DNA of 64,000 nt from Guillardia theta CCMP2712 (lineage: Eukaryota > Cryptophyceae > Pyrenomonadales > Geminigeraceae). The DNA is taken from the NCBI RefSeq assembly GCF_000315625.1, contig NW_005434605.1, positions 58,580 to 122,579 of the forward strand. Reading direction: 5' to 3'. Positions 47,101 to 58,549 of the stretch are shown one piece after another. The position numbers and the translations under genes are program-made. Within the stretch, counting starts at the first letter, position 1; each line of letters starts with the position of its first letter. The notes under the pieces were generated by a model. It made no database searches and was not told the origin of the DNA. It was given only the letters and a program-made list of their open reading frames with translations.

Positions 47101-49085
47101 CCTCGGGCCGCTTCCGAGAGTGGTACCTCTCTGACAGCCCTGAGCACGCCTCGCTGCCCGGAGACTGGCGGCAAATAGACGAAACATCCATGATCGCCCT
47201 CGTCTCCATCCTGCGACCTGACCGCCTGCCACAAGCGTTGGAGCAGCTCGTGAGAAAGACACTCGGCCTGGGGTCCCTGTCCACGATCCTCAACTCCGAT
47301 GAAGCTGTCAAGGAACAGGGCGACAGCAAGCATCCTATCTTCTTCATCGTCAACGAGGACGAAGACGTGGAGGAGCTGGTCAGGGCAACTTTGCAGTATG
47401 CTGGCCTGATGCCATCGGGTCGGAAGATGAGATCGATCATCCTGTCGGACACTGACATGGATAGACTAGACATATTACTAGAGGAAGAGCTTGAGGGGGA
47501 CCATGTTGTTCACCTCCAAGATGTGCAAGTTGCAAGCAGATGGTTGAATCTGAGCTTTCCGCTCTTTCTCTCGAGGCTGAGACAAGGAACATTGCCTTGT
47601 ATTTTGATTCTATCCGGAAAACGAGCCGCGATCACTGAGGTGATTAGTGGAACCTGCTTGAAGGTTGACAGGACAGCACCAAGGTCACTGCACTCATGCT
47701 TGAAGATGAACGTGCAGGCTGTCGGAGACAAGATCGATCTGGAGCACTCTTCTCCTACCTCCAGGAAGATGATGTTTGCCCTCTGCGTCTTCTACGCGGT
47801 CATCGACTTCCGCAAAAGCTTCCGGGAGGTCGGATGGAACCATCGGTACTCCTTCGGTCTCGACTCCTTGCTTGTCGCTTGCGAGTTCGCCTCCGACGTC
47901 GCTGAAGGCTTCGCCATCAGCCCCTGGCAGCACCTCAGGCACATGGTTGTGCGGCTCACCTGTGGCGAGGAGATGTCAGATGGTATAGATGAATCTGTGC
48001 TAGACGCCTATTGCCACAAGTTTGTTTCCGAGAGTCTCCTGTCCAACTTGGAAATCCTTCCTGGTTTGAAAACTCCTGGAGCTAGGTACGAATGGAACGA
48101 CATTGTGGGTCAACTTCAGCAGGAGGAAGTCCTCCATTCCCCCACGAGCATCGGGTTGTTCAAGTACGCGGGGCTACGGCAATCCCTGGAGGAGTCTCAA
48201 ATCCTGCTGGAATGCATCGGATCTTTGCAGCTCGAGGCCTCCGGGAGCAGCAGGAGCAGCGAGGAGGCGCTCACCATAGCAGACGAGATCCTCGACAAGA
48301 TCCCGGAGGTGATCAGCGTCGAGAGCGCAAGGAAAGACCCGCTCTCCTTCTTCTTTCTCAGCGAGATCGATCGGCTGAACCGGTTGACCTCCAAGATGAC
48401 GGTTGACGTCACCAAGTGGCGGAAGGGGCTGAAGCAGCAGCTGCTGTCAGCTGACGAGAGCGGCTCGGTGGGCAGCATGGCAAGTAACATGGTGCCGACG
48501 GCATGGGAGGCGATGGCCTACCCCTCGCTGAGGTCTCTGTCGTCATGGCTGGCAGACTTGAAGGAGCGACACGGTCAGCTGCGAGACATCGCGAGCTCCG
48601 ACCTCGAGCCGCTGAAGGCGATCTGGTTGCCCGGCCTCTTCTGCCCTCAGGCCTTTATGCATGCCGTGCGAGTGTCGCTCGCCAAGACGACGAGCATGGC
48701 GGTCGAGGCGACTGAGATCGAGGCAGCCGTCTTGTCCGGGGAGAGAGCAGCCCCAGGAGCCTTCGATGGTGAAGCGTTTCATGTGAGTGGCATCTTCTTG
48801 GAGGGTGCGCGATGGAGCGAGCAAGACGCGAGGCTCGAGCTCGCGTCCGAGCATCACACCAGCTGCAGCAGAATCGCTGACGTCAGTCTGACTCCTCGCA
48901 AGGAGAGAAGCAAACCGAGCCTCTCCCTCCCCGTCTACCGCACTCGCATGCGCGGGAACTCCTACCTCTTCCACTTGCTCTTCCCTTCCAACGAGCACAG
49001 TGCTGCATGGCTCATGAGCGGGGCTGCCGTTGTACTCGACGTTGAAACTTCAGCTCGAAGTGAGGGAGGTCCTAGTGTGAGGTAG
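35115..49085 (+). CDS. DYNC2H1: Cytoplasmic dynein-2-type heavy chain with degenerate AAA1
   Basis: Motor subunit expected to drive retrograde intraflagellar transport. About ten short 5' exons start with MSFFDVSKATNSLEAWSKWL and carry tail motifs (EVELEFWSKQAKKLNSISHQ, EGWPDVIAKEIQEEL). One exon then runs from about 37434 to the stop at 49085. The linker occupies about 39-41 kb. Ring modules: AAA1 near 41170-41700, AAA2 P-loop GPANSGKSS (42075-42101), AAA3 P-loop GRPGCGKSS (43059-43085) with Walker B IIQVDDMN, AAA4 GSHGSERR (about 44118). The coiled-coil stalk and microtubule-binding domain lie at about 44800-45700, AAA5 near 45950 (ALVLHSLQTPVILDP), AAA6 and a C-terminal domain ending near VVLDVETSA. 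AAA1 has GRCGNGKRS and WAVFEVSML in place of intact Walker A and B. Total is about 4,200 residues. The dynein-2 subtype rests on overall similarity and is less certain than the family. Confidence 0.85.
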
Positions 49086-49136
49086 AGAAGTAGGTGACGA
49101 TGAACATGGTACTTTAGTAAATCTATTTCTTCCTCA

Positions 49137-52100
49137 TCAGCTGTCTGAAAACTTTGTTTGCACGTGTTCCTTCATGCGAATCACATTCAACTGCTTCTGC
49201 ATTGCTCGTTCGTGGCGGATATTCCTATCGACCTGGAGCAGAACGTCAACGAAGAGAGAGGTGCATGGGGAACTTGTCCTCACTTCTTCAAATCGACTAA
49301 CTCGGGTATTCGTCTTAGCAAACAACATTTCCAGTATCTCTTGAATGTGCGAATGCACGTCGTTGAAGCTCATGTTTCTCACAACTGCACAACTTTAGGA
49401 CACAAACATGGTGATTGAACAAATACCTAAAGACTTCTCGCGCAGCCTCCTCGTTTCTTCGCTGCAATCCTCCCTAATGGATTTCCTCCTTTCAAGTCCA
49501 AGTCATTATCATCACCGACCCTTCCGTCTCTCATACTTGGATGTTGCGTCTTTCGAGTCTTCCTTGCCCTTCGCTGTCTCCACACTCTCATCCGATTGTC
49601 TTTTCCGCTTCCTTTCGCTCTCCACCCTTGAGATGACAATCATCCTCACGCACTCATCTCTCGAGTCTTTTACCTCTCGTGATCTCCATTCATCATGTAC
49701 GTCCCAACCTTTCCCATCGGTATGACCGAAGCTTTCGACAGGTCGAAAGTATCCAGCTGAGGGAACAGTCAGCACCCTCATCGCAACTGCGTCGGAGCGT
49801 CACGTCATCCAGCTTAGAGGTCTCCATGTACTTGCACTCTATCGCTTCTTCGATCAGCTTCACCTGATCCCAGACAAGCGTAAGGCAATAGCGGCACTTG
49901 GCAACTCGCTTACTTCGTCATCGCTGACCACTCGGTACTGGGTTGGGAGGAGCTGCAAGGTCACCATCCCCGCACATCCGCAGAGCTCCACGTCGAATAT
50001 GCCAGCCTAGGACAAGACTAGATCACACGGGAGGGAGCGGAAGGCGGGTGACACACCTGCAGGTTGTAGATCTTCTTGATACACCCTCGATTTCTTCTCG
50101 CCTCGTCGCAGATAAGAACGATGAAGCTGCCAACTTTTGGCACTGCCGTTCCATCATACGGCCATTGGAGAACTTCAAGCCTGCATGATTCGATCAGCAG
50201 CGAGCTTCATAATTCGTTCTCGGACCATCTCAAACTTGGTTCCCGGCGAATTTCTTCAGCTTCCCCTTCGTGATGGTCGCTTTGCCGTTCATCGGACATA
50301 GTTTCATCTGCGACAGGCAGACTTGTTGAAGATTCGGACCCTGACGAGATCGCTACATTCACGTCAGGAACATCAACTCATCTTCCACGTCATCACCATT
50401 GATCGCCGCGTCGTATGCACCTTCCAAATGAGGGCTTTCTTTCAAGCTTGCTAACCAAGGAAACCATCTTGGCGACCAATCACCCGGGAAATATTTTCGA
50501 TCTTCACTCTGATTGACTGGTTTGAGAGGATAGCAATCCTTCGTGATAATGTAAGCTTTCAGAGGCGACGTGAACGTAACCCTTTATCACCTCAATGAAC
50601 CTGTCGGCGATCGGCAACCTTGCGAAGTGCAACACGCATTGCTGCATCGTCTTGCCTCCCACACATTGTGCCACAACATCCCAATCATCCCCACAGCTTC
50701 GACAAGGGATTAGAAATCGAAGCTCACGTTCAAGGCTCACCGGTGAACCGCGTCTACTAATCGATTCGTTTCTTCTTCAGTCCAGTCATCGAATGAAGGC
50801 CTGTGAATGCATGTCATTAGACAGAACCATCACTTGTCAAAGGACGAGATTACTTGGATGCTGTCAGAGGATCGCTCAAAACCTTTTTCTTGAAGTCCGA
50901 TGCCGCCATGTGCATGGGAAGCATTCCCGTGCTGATTGCTAGAGGAGAGAGGTACACTCCCTGCCACTTCTGGGAGGAATAATGCATCCTTTGCAGCGGT
51001 TCTCCTGTCACTGTACAGTTCCTGATATTCTTGCTGGGTCCTTGCTCAGACAAAAGCTTTGCGATTCCCCTCGGCGTGTCGAAGTTTGAGAGGCAGAACA
51101 TCGCCTTAGAGAATCGCACTCGAGCGTCAGATTCGGTGTTGATGATTCCCCAGTAATCCAGGAAGGAATGTACACGGAAGACAGTGGATGCATCTGCTGA
51201 GACGTGCCGCAGGCAGTCTGTTGCATATAGAGGGACTTGGGGGAAATCCCGATAGGTCTCAACAATCTTGTTCCTTAGAGAGATGTAGCGACTGACATCA
51301 ACTGGCGTTTGGGCATACTCAGGGAATGCAGACTTCTCGATCTGATGCATTTTGCTGATGTCAAACCAAACAGAGTAGCTAGGGAGAACAATCTGGAGTA
51401 GAAGAGAGTCAGCGGCACAACAAGTAAGGGATCCTATGAACCGGATCCTGTAGGCTCAAGTCACTTGCAGAGTCGTTGGAGGCAACCGCTGCATGTGTGT
51501 ACTCTCTGGCGGCCATGACCTGCTCTCACTTCAACTTGAGAGGAAGTCAACCATAACTGAACCTGTAGTGGTATCGGAGTTGTAGTATTCTTGACATTCT
51601 TGGATGGCACAGCAACATTCTTTGACTCCACTTTGGGAGTAATTACATTGATATTCGACAGCTGATTCGAAGAAGCTGCCTGTGTGTTGGTCGCTGGGAC
51701 ATGCTGGGTCATGACAGGTTGACTCTGTTTGTTAGTCTGAGTCTGATAGATCGTCGAGCTTCCTGATGGAGTTGCTATCTTGTGCTCCTGCGATTCTCGA
51801 CTTTCATCAGCACTGCCAGCTTGTTTCTTGGAATCCTGTAATTCTCTCAGATTGCGAGCACAGAGAGCCAAGGTATACATTCTTCTCTATCGAGTTTGTC
51901 TCTTTCACGTTTGAAGATTTGGTCGACGGCGTCGAGGTGGAGTCTGCCGCCTTCACAGGGGTAGCCTCTTTCCCCTTCCTCTCTGACTCCTTCTCTTTCT
52001 TCGGGGTTTCAACTCTCTGCGATCCCTCATTTGCCTCCTGCTTCACAGAGTCTTGCTTCTCAGATGGTGTTGCTGAATTTTTCGTTGATTCTCCTGAGGA

Positions 52101-52223
52101 TTTCTTCGGCGTCGTTGTCCTTGAATCTTTTTCTGTGGCAGAATCCATGCTGTCTTCTACATCTCGGACGCTCCTTGTAACCCCTTTCTTCTTTCTCCTC
52201 GGAACTGGATCAGAATTTTGCAT
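49137..52223 (-). CDS. SWI3/SMARCC-type SWI/SNF chromatin-remodelling subunit
   Basis: Core scaffold of SWI/SNF remodellers. The first exon (52223 to about 51880) is Lys/Ser/Thr-rich (PRRKKKGVTRS). A Gln/Asn/Thr-rich exon follows. The SWIRM domain lies at about 51400-51120: IVLPSYSVWF, HQIEKSAFPEY, YRDFPQVPLYATDCLRH and VFRVHSFLDYWGIIN. A ZZ-like segment with few Cys comes next, then the SANT domain: DDWTEEETNRLVDAV (about 50780) and CGDDWDVVAQCVGGKTMQQC (about 50690). The C-terminal helix typical of the family is at 49330-49137 (RFEE joined to VDRNIRHERAMQKQLNVIR). Between SANT and that helix, exons at about 50190-49780 encode VGSFIVLICDEARRN and AGIFDVELCGCAGMVTLQLL, which I do not recognise; they could be an inserted domain or a separate gene. 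Confidence 0.75.
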
Positions 52224-52835
52224 CTACAAAGCATGAAAAAATCAGTTGCATACTCATGAAAGATTCTCCTGTTCTCAGACATCCGTACTTTCCTCACTGC
52301 TCCTTCCTCCTCTGCGGCCTGTCCATGCTGCGCGGCTGCCCTCTGACTGCTCTATCCCTGCCTACTTCCTTCCCCCTGTCTCTCCTCGCTGTGCTCCTGA
52401 GAGATCCTCGGTTGTAAGCTCCTCTCCCTCCCTCCCTCCCTCCCCGTTCCATGCTTCGTTTCTCCCTTCATTTCCTGCCATCCCATCCCTTCCCTCAGTC
52501 GTTTTTGCATCTTCCCCGCCTCTCACTTGTCCACCTACCCTACCCCTTCCTGGTCAGACAGTATGTACCCCTTAATTTCCCTTTCAAAAATGAGAATTTA
52601 GCTACCAGGGGTAGATCACCCCCACCCCACCCATACAACTCTCTCGCAATGCTCGTGGTTGGAGGCGCCGCTGATGGGACGGAGAGAAGAGGAAGGGGAT
52701 GGAGATGAAGCAAGAAGACGCTCGTGCTACAGGGTGAATGGTATGAACGAAGGAGGATGAGCACGAGGAAGAGGGGAGAGCACTCGGAGGGGGCAGGCAG
52801 AGTTGCTTCTGATGTATCTTAGTTTCTGCTGCTCG
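52224..52835. other. Intergenic, pyrimidine-rich, no gene recognised
   Basis: CCCTCCCT runs near 52430-52450 and a C-rich patch near 52545-52635 with CCCCTACC-type words like those at 3975 and, in complement, 15.7-16.3 kb. It contains the 3' side of phosphomevalonate kinase and the 5' side of the SWI3 gene. Confidence 0.5.
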
Positions 52836-54758
52836 TCAACTTGGCAGTCCTGGATGTCTGACGGTCCCCTGGTTCTCACAGCTCAGCGACATGAGTCGAA
52901 CTTGACCGGATCCTTCTTGGCTCCACGATGACCAGGCTTCTGACACCTGAAGTGCAAGTCCCATTAAGCGAAAGATTACACGCGTTGAATATATGAATGT
53001 AGATCGGAATGATGCTCGCATGCCGCTCAACGCACCTTTGCCATGCCCTCCTCTCCTACAGCTATGGCAAAAACAGCGTCGAAGCCTCCGGCTGAGTGCT
53101 GAGTCAGACCTGAGAGCAGGAGAGGGAGCATACCTCCAGGAACTCCTGCTGCGAGGACGTGAGGGATCTTGGTGGTCATGTCCAAGAGGTTTGTCTAGTG
53201 CCGACAGAGTGAGGACGAGCGAGCAAGAGCATAGGGGGACATCACCTGAGGTGGAGGCTCAAGCGGAACTCCTGCCATCTCTCCCATCTGTCTCATGGCC
53301 GCTCTCACCTCAGCCATCTCCTCCGCAAACTTCTGGATAGCATCGAGACACTCCCTGCACTCCTCGCCCGTCTGCTCCTCGGCGCCCTGCCTCATCTTGA
53401 CATACAGAGAAATCGCCTTGCTGTAAGTCTCCTTGTTGCTCTTTGAGAGCGCTGTCACGTCCGAGAGAGCCTTCCCAACCTGACAACCACTGAGAACAAA
53501 CCCCGCAAGGAACCAGCGAAATGCTCACCCTTGCGTTCATCGAAATTATCCTCTTCCAGTGGTTCTGAGCTTCCTCCGTGGAGACCCTCCTAGGAAAGAA
53601 TCTCAGCAACACTTCGGCATCTCCGACAGGTCTCAACCATTTGTTGATCGCAGACACCATAGAGGGAGTCGACGAGCCTCCTCCTCTCACGTCACCCACA
53701 GCCAAGAAGAACCCGGCAGGGAGCTCCCAAGCAACCACGTTGTGATCGAAACCATCCGACTGACAGGAAGGGGTTACAAGGGATGGAGGTTGAAGCGAGT
53801 ACCTTAGTGATGAGCTGACTTAGACTCTTCCGGTTGATCACGTTCTCTTCATCTTTCTTCACATCCAAGACTGAGGGCGAGAATCGGACGTATTGAATGC
53901 TTCCTACACCGTCAACTCGTCAGAGCATTCCAGCACAACAGGAGCAGGTAACAACCGAAGACTGCTGCTGCAACATCGAAGCCACTTCCAATCTTCCCTT
54001 GAGCTATGCAATGACAATACTGTGCCAGTTTGTGCAGAGTCTCTTGACCTTGAAAACTTGGGTCCTCAGGTGAAGAATTTGGACCTGGGAGTTCCACCAC
54101 ATGGAAATGCTGCAGCAGTGCAGCAACTAAGGAGGTCACGAGGGCAGCAGAACTTCCTAGACCAGTCTTCTGCACTTCAGCAGCATGCTCAGCAGCACCA
54201 TCTGCTTGTCTTGCAATCTTTGGAAACCTGGGAACTTTATCATAGTCTCCATCGATAGCATAAAAAGATTTGTCTCCATTGATCGAAATTTTGATGGGAT
54301 TGAAAGTTTGCAACTGCTTCTGCTCTGCAATGAATGCAAATGTGTTCAAGACAGTTGACTCGATGTAACCGTTCCTCTTCAGACCCTCACGTTGAGAGAT
54401 CGATAGGCTCTCGCCCTCCATTTTGAGCGTGTAGACGCGTGTCTCCTCCATTTGGGGGGAGTGAACAACCACTGAATTGCATGGGAACTCTTCTCCATCA
54501 GCGATGTCCAGAACTTGCGTATAAACTCTTGCCGACACTGCGGCAACGATGGCTGGATTCGGTCTTTCCAACACTACATACCCACCAGCGATCATTACCT
54601 GCAGGAAGGAAGCAGTAAGCATTCATTGTGAGCTCATGTACTAAACAATCCACAGATTCAAACAGAGTGTTGTGCTGGACTTGATCCTCCTCCTCTCCCC
54701 TCATTCCTGCACGCACCTTCCCTGGCGCCGATGCGACCGTCTCCCCCGCCGCCGCCAT
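52836..54758 (-). CDS. ERG8: Phosphomevalonate kinase (GHMP family)
   Basis: Phosphorylates mevalonate-5-phosphate in the cytosolic mevalonate route to isoprenoids. Exon 1 (54758 to about 54717) encodes MAAAGETVASAPGK and joins through GT-AG to VMIAGGYVVLERPN, the N-terminal GHMP signature. The ATP-binding glycine loop is KTGLGSSAALVTS (near 54110). GKIGSGFDVAAAVFG (about 53965) is diagnostic of phosphomevalonate kinases. Later exons: SIQYVRFSPS (53900), FELPxGxxxxxGDVxGGxSTPSMV-like run at 53740-53660, a helical region at 53480-53250 ending MAGVPLEPP, LLDMTTKIPHVLAAGVPG (53180) and AGGFDAVFAIAVGEEG (53090). The last exon ends at 52836. All blocks occur in the family order. No organelle presequence is obvious. 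Confidence 0.9.
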
Positions 54759-55357
54759 TCTGCTTGTATGTCGTGGGGCCTTCTTTTACTCAACGATGGA
54801 GCCCGCCTCAATCTAAAGCTTGTTTTTTGAATTTTGCCCGCCCAATGGCAGGCCCCGCGGCCCGGGCCCGATCAAACTGAGCTCCGGGCCCGGGCCTCAG
54901 GGCCTCGGACAAGCCCGGCCGACTTTATTACAGTTACACTACTACTATCTCACTGCTGAGAGTCACACGAGACGTGTACCCCTACCCCATTACCCCATGG
55001 TTTTTTAAGGGGTCATTGCTCGGCGGCGAGGTGGGTGGTAATGTACCAACTAATAGCAGTCACTTCCCTCACTAAAATCAACGAGGTGTGTTCACTAGGA
55101 CAAAGTAGAAACGAACGCTGAGAGCAACGCGCAGGATCGTCCCTGCTCCTTCTGATCGGACCTGTGCTCTCCTACCCTCTTCTTTTCTCCTTTCTCCCTC
55201 TTCCTCCGTCTTCCTCCCTCTCAACCCTCGTTGAGAGGGAGGGCTCACTTTTGCCTCCGTATTCCTTCTCGACCTCCTATCTCCTCCCTGACCATGAAGC
55301 TGTACCCTCTGCGCATGGTCACATAGCTTATGAACCCTTCTGAATTTACAGTATAGC
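54759..55357. repeat. Intergenic with GC-rich patch
   Basis: A GC-rich patch of CCCGGGCCCGGGCC type at about 54835-54925 follows a CTTTTACTCAA word (about 54784), the same arrangement as at 12589, 25612 and 59685. Plain and purine/pyrimidine-skewed sequence follows up to the GT25-like gene. No gene recognised. Confidence 0.55.
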
Positions 55358-58155
55358 ATGCTGGCTGTAGTCAGAGCCATCTTCTTCAACATCGCGCTGT
55401 GCTCATTGCTTTCAACAGATGGCAGCAGAGTTCCAGTCATAGATGTTCGCTGGCCTTCGCATCTTCTCGTCTTGAAGAGATCGGTCGCCTCTGCTGAGGT
55501 TCCGTTTCGTCTCCACCTGAGCTCAGACGATGAGCCTCATTGTGAGGGTTGGGTGTATCGCCTGTACACGACAAGCCGGGAACCTAGCATGGAGGATGCA
55601 GTGCAGGGGGCCGGGAGCCCTGCGAGCAATGCTCACGACATATGCAGGCACTGCGAGCGGTCAGGCGATGGAGCGTACGCGTGCAAGATGAATGCAATCA
55701 ATCTCACGCAAGGGCACTTGTGGTTCGGTACATACCTGGAGCACGAGGCGAGAGCTTCAGTATCGGGCGGGAGGCTGGTGGTGTGGCATGAGATGGAAGT
55801 GGTGTATGGGGCTAAGCTCAGCCTCAAGCTGCCAGCGCCAGACAGCCATCTTGTGCCCTCAGATCAAGGGGAAGTAGAGCTCACGGTCGGTTACAGCGCT
55901 GAGCTCGGGAGCAGTGAGCACGTGGTAGCATTCTACTCGGTTGAGATTTGGTTTGGGGATGCGCGGTTAGAAGCAGCGAGAGATACAAGAGAGAACGGAT
56001 GGGAGTTGACAGAGCAGCTGTTGAGAGGAGAGATCATCGATCGACATAAGATCAAGGCAAGGCCTGGCTGCTACGAGCTGAGGGTCGTTTTGAGTTGTAC
56101 GTATGCGTTGCCAGACGAGGACGCAGACGAGACGTCGCATGTGGAGGAGATGATGAGGGAAGTGTGCATTGAAGGGGAGGAGCCTGAGGGGGAGGGCTGG
56201 GAAGGATCGCTCTCGCCCAAGGTGAAGCTGTTCTGTCAGGACATGGCGTGTAAGTGTGAGCTGGACGACACTTGCCGCGATGACGACTACGAATGTGAAA
56301 GCCCGACCTTTCCGGACATGCTGCAATACACGGAAGATGCGATGATCAACACGAACAGGTACTTGAGAGGAGACTTCTCTTTCGACCAGGTGGAGCATGC
56401 GTTCGACATGAAGGTGTTTGTGTTGAGCCTTCCTGGGAAAGAACAAAAGCGACGACACATGGAAGGCTTGCTGAAGGCAGCAGGCTTCAGGAATGTGAGC
56501 TTTCCGGCACTCACCCTCAAAGAGGAGATCGATGTAGAAGCGTTGATCAGCTCTGGGTGGGTAACGCGGGAGGGGGTGGAGCTCATGTCGATCACGCCAT
56601 GGACGATGCATGGTGCGCTGAAGCCGTACATCGCTCGGGCGATGGACAACCTCCGGGTGTTGGAAGAAGGTCTATCAAGCGGGGCAGAGCTGATCGGAGT
56701 GTTCGAGGACGACCTGATGGTGCATGACGACCTCCCGTCTCTCAACTTGCGGATCAAAAGAGCGCTGGAGGAGCTCCCGGCCTCGGCAGACCTGCTGTAC
56801 CTGGAGTACTGCTTCGAGAAATGCAGCTCACACTGCTCGGAGCCAGGGCTCGCTCACATCAGCCGGGCACATCGGCCTCGATGTACAGGAGCGATAGTGT
56901 TCACTGCTCAGGGGGCGAGGAAGGTCCTGCACCTGTGCAAGCCCGTGTTTGCTGCTGTGGACAACATGCTTCCGATGTTGATCGAGCGGGGGCACCTGGA
57001 GGCGTACCTGCTGAGGAGACCAGGTTTCTTTCAGGTGAGGGGGGAAGGGTGCTATGCTAGCGTGACTGTATTGACGGACTTGTTGTGACGCAGGACGCTT
57101 TCTGGGGCTCAGATGTCGATCGACAGACTCGATTTCCTCACAATCCGAGGCAGCACGCTCCGATTGCCCCAGTCTGCGAGGAAGATTGGTTCAGGCATTC
57201 CAGGTTCTCAAGTATGTACAAGTTTTACGTGGCGTCAGTGGTAGGGAACATGACATCAGACAACTCGTACGTCGACAGTGTGTATGGGAGCGTGGATGCG
57301 GCAGTCTCAACTTGCATGCGACAGGCTGAGGGGGACGTGGTCCTGTTACCGAGAAGCTCGTATCACGTCTTCCACTCCATTCCGTCTTGCTCGCTGATGG
57401 TGGATCAGCCTCAATGTCTGCTGTCCCACGTCGCCGACTTGGCTCCTCGAGTCGAAGTGTTTTGCGATGATCCTGTCCTGGACGGCAGGATTTCGGGGGT
57501 TTGCTCAGTTGCTGAGAGCCATGAGCGGTTCATGTTTTCGATGTGCGAGGATGCGGAAGGAACGGCTCTGATTCTTTCTCCGAGCAATGACTGCTATCGG
57601 TCACGCTCTTGTCACTTTTCTCTGCTCTCGCAGGACGTGGAAGCGGACTATCGAGCTCGGATGAGCCTGCATCGAGAGTTGAGTATCATGGTGTTCGATG
57701 ACCTCGAGCGAGAGCGGCGAGAGGTGTGCTACTTGCTTTACGGGGAAGCGCTCACAGGAGAGCACCTCGAGTACCTGCGGACAAGGCTTGCGGCCGATGA
57801 GTCAGGGGGGAGGCTGAAGCAAGGCATCGTGAAGCTTGTGTACTCGAGGCAGCTAGAAGGAGAGGGCGTCGCCGGGTGGTCGGATGTGATGGAAGCTCCG
57901 GCTGCGCTGAGCGTGTCGTATCTGCGCTGGCATCTGCTTGAAAGCGCGTTACGGCGCTTTCAGTACCCGATGGTGGAGTTTGGAAGGTTTCGCTTCTGCC
58001 ACTACGACACTTTGTTGTCAGGGGCATGCGTAGAGGAGGAGGAGGGAGGGAGGGAGGGGAGGCTGGGAGGGAGATGGGCGTCAGACCGAGGGACCTTGAC
58101 GCTGAGGGTGGGGGAAGTGAAGGAGGCGCTGTCGTTTTTGAATGGACTGGGGTAA
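55358..58155 (+). CDS. GT25-like glycosyltransferase, secretory, two exons
   Basis: Exons 55358-57034 and 57094-58155 join in phase (59-nt GT-AG intron) to 912 residues. The N-terminus is a hydrophobic leader (AVVRAIFFNIALCSLL). Residues about 1-330 form a Cys-containing region with no recognised family. A glycosyltransferase family 25 domain (LPS/procollagen galactosyltransferase type) follows, with MKVFVLSLPGKEQKRRHME, IGVFEDDLMVHDD carrying the metal-binding acidic motif, and RCTGAIVFTAQGARKVL. The last 350 residues, Cys-rich with LLPRSSYHVFHSIPSC and SPSNDCYRSRSCHF, are not recognised. Likely acts in ER or Golgi on a glycoprotein or glycan; donor and acceptor are unknown. Confidence 0.75.
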
Positions 58156-58549
58156 ACAGGCGTGAAAGCTTCAGAACTTCCGCATTCGCCGTGTTGCAGA
58201 TCTGAGGAGAGGTGGCTTTCCAAGGGTTTGCGATGCATCAACGCTATATTCTTTGCAGGCAGTTCGTTGCCCACCGTTCATTATACTCTCGTTCCGATCA
58301 TGTTGCTGTCCTCTCGCCCATGAGTAGAAGTTGCTTCTCTCTCATGAGCAAAGACTGAATTTTCGTGTTCCATTCCTATTGTGACGTCACAAACACCTAA
58401 CAACATGCCGTTAACCTCAGGAGACAGCGGGCTGGAGCCTGGGCTGTTCACGACGGCAACATCCCTGCACCGAACAAGGTCAGTCTAAACTTCACGGAGC
58501 ATTTTCGATCGACTTGTTGTCGAAACAATCATCCACAAGAGCCTGGACA
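58156..58549. other. Convergent intergenic region
   Basis: Short space between the 3' ends of the GT25-like gene (+) and the Rossmann-fold gene (-). I see no gene and no distinctive repeat. Confidence 0.5.

Noticed and set aside
46462-47942. Antisense frames within the dynein exon
   Set aside because: Shadows of the GC-rich coding strand. The sense frame has clear dynein AAA5-AAA6 and C-terminal homology.
55967-56757. Antisense frames within the GT25-like gene
   Set aside because: The sense strand carries the GT25 motifs and a continuous frame. The antisense frames lack any recognisable motif.
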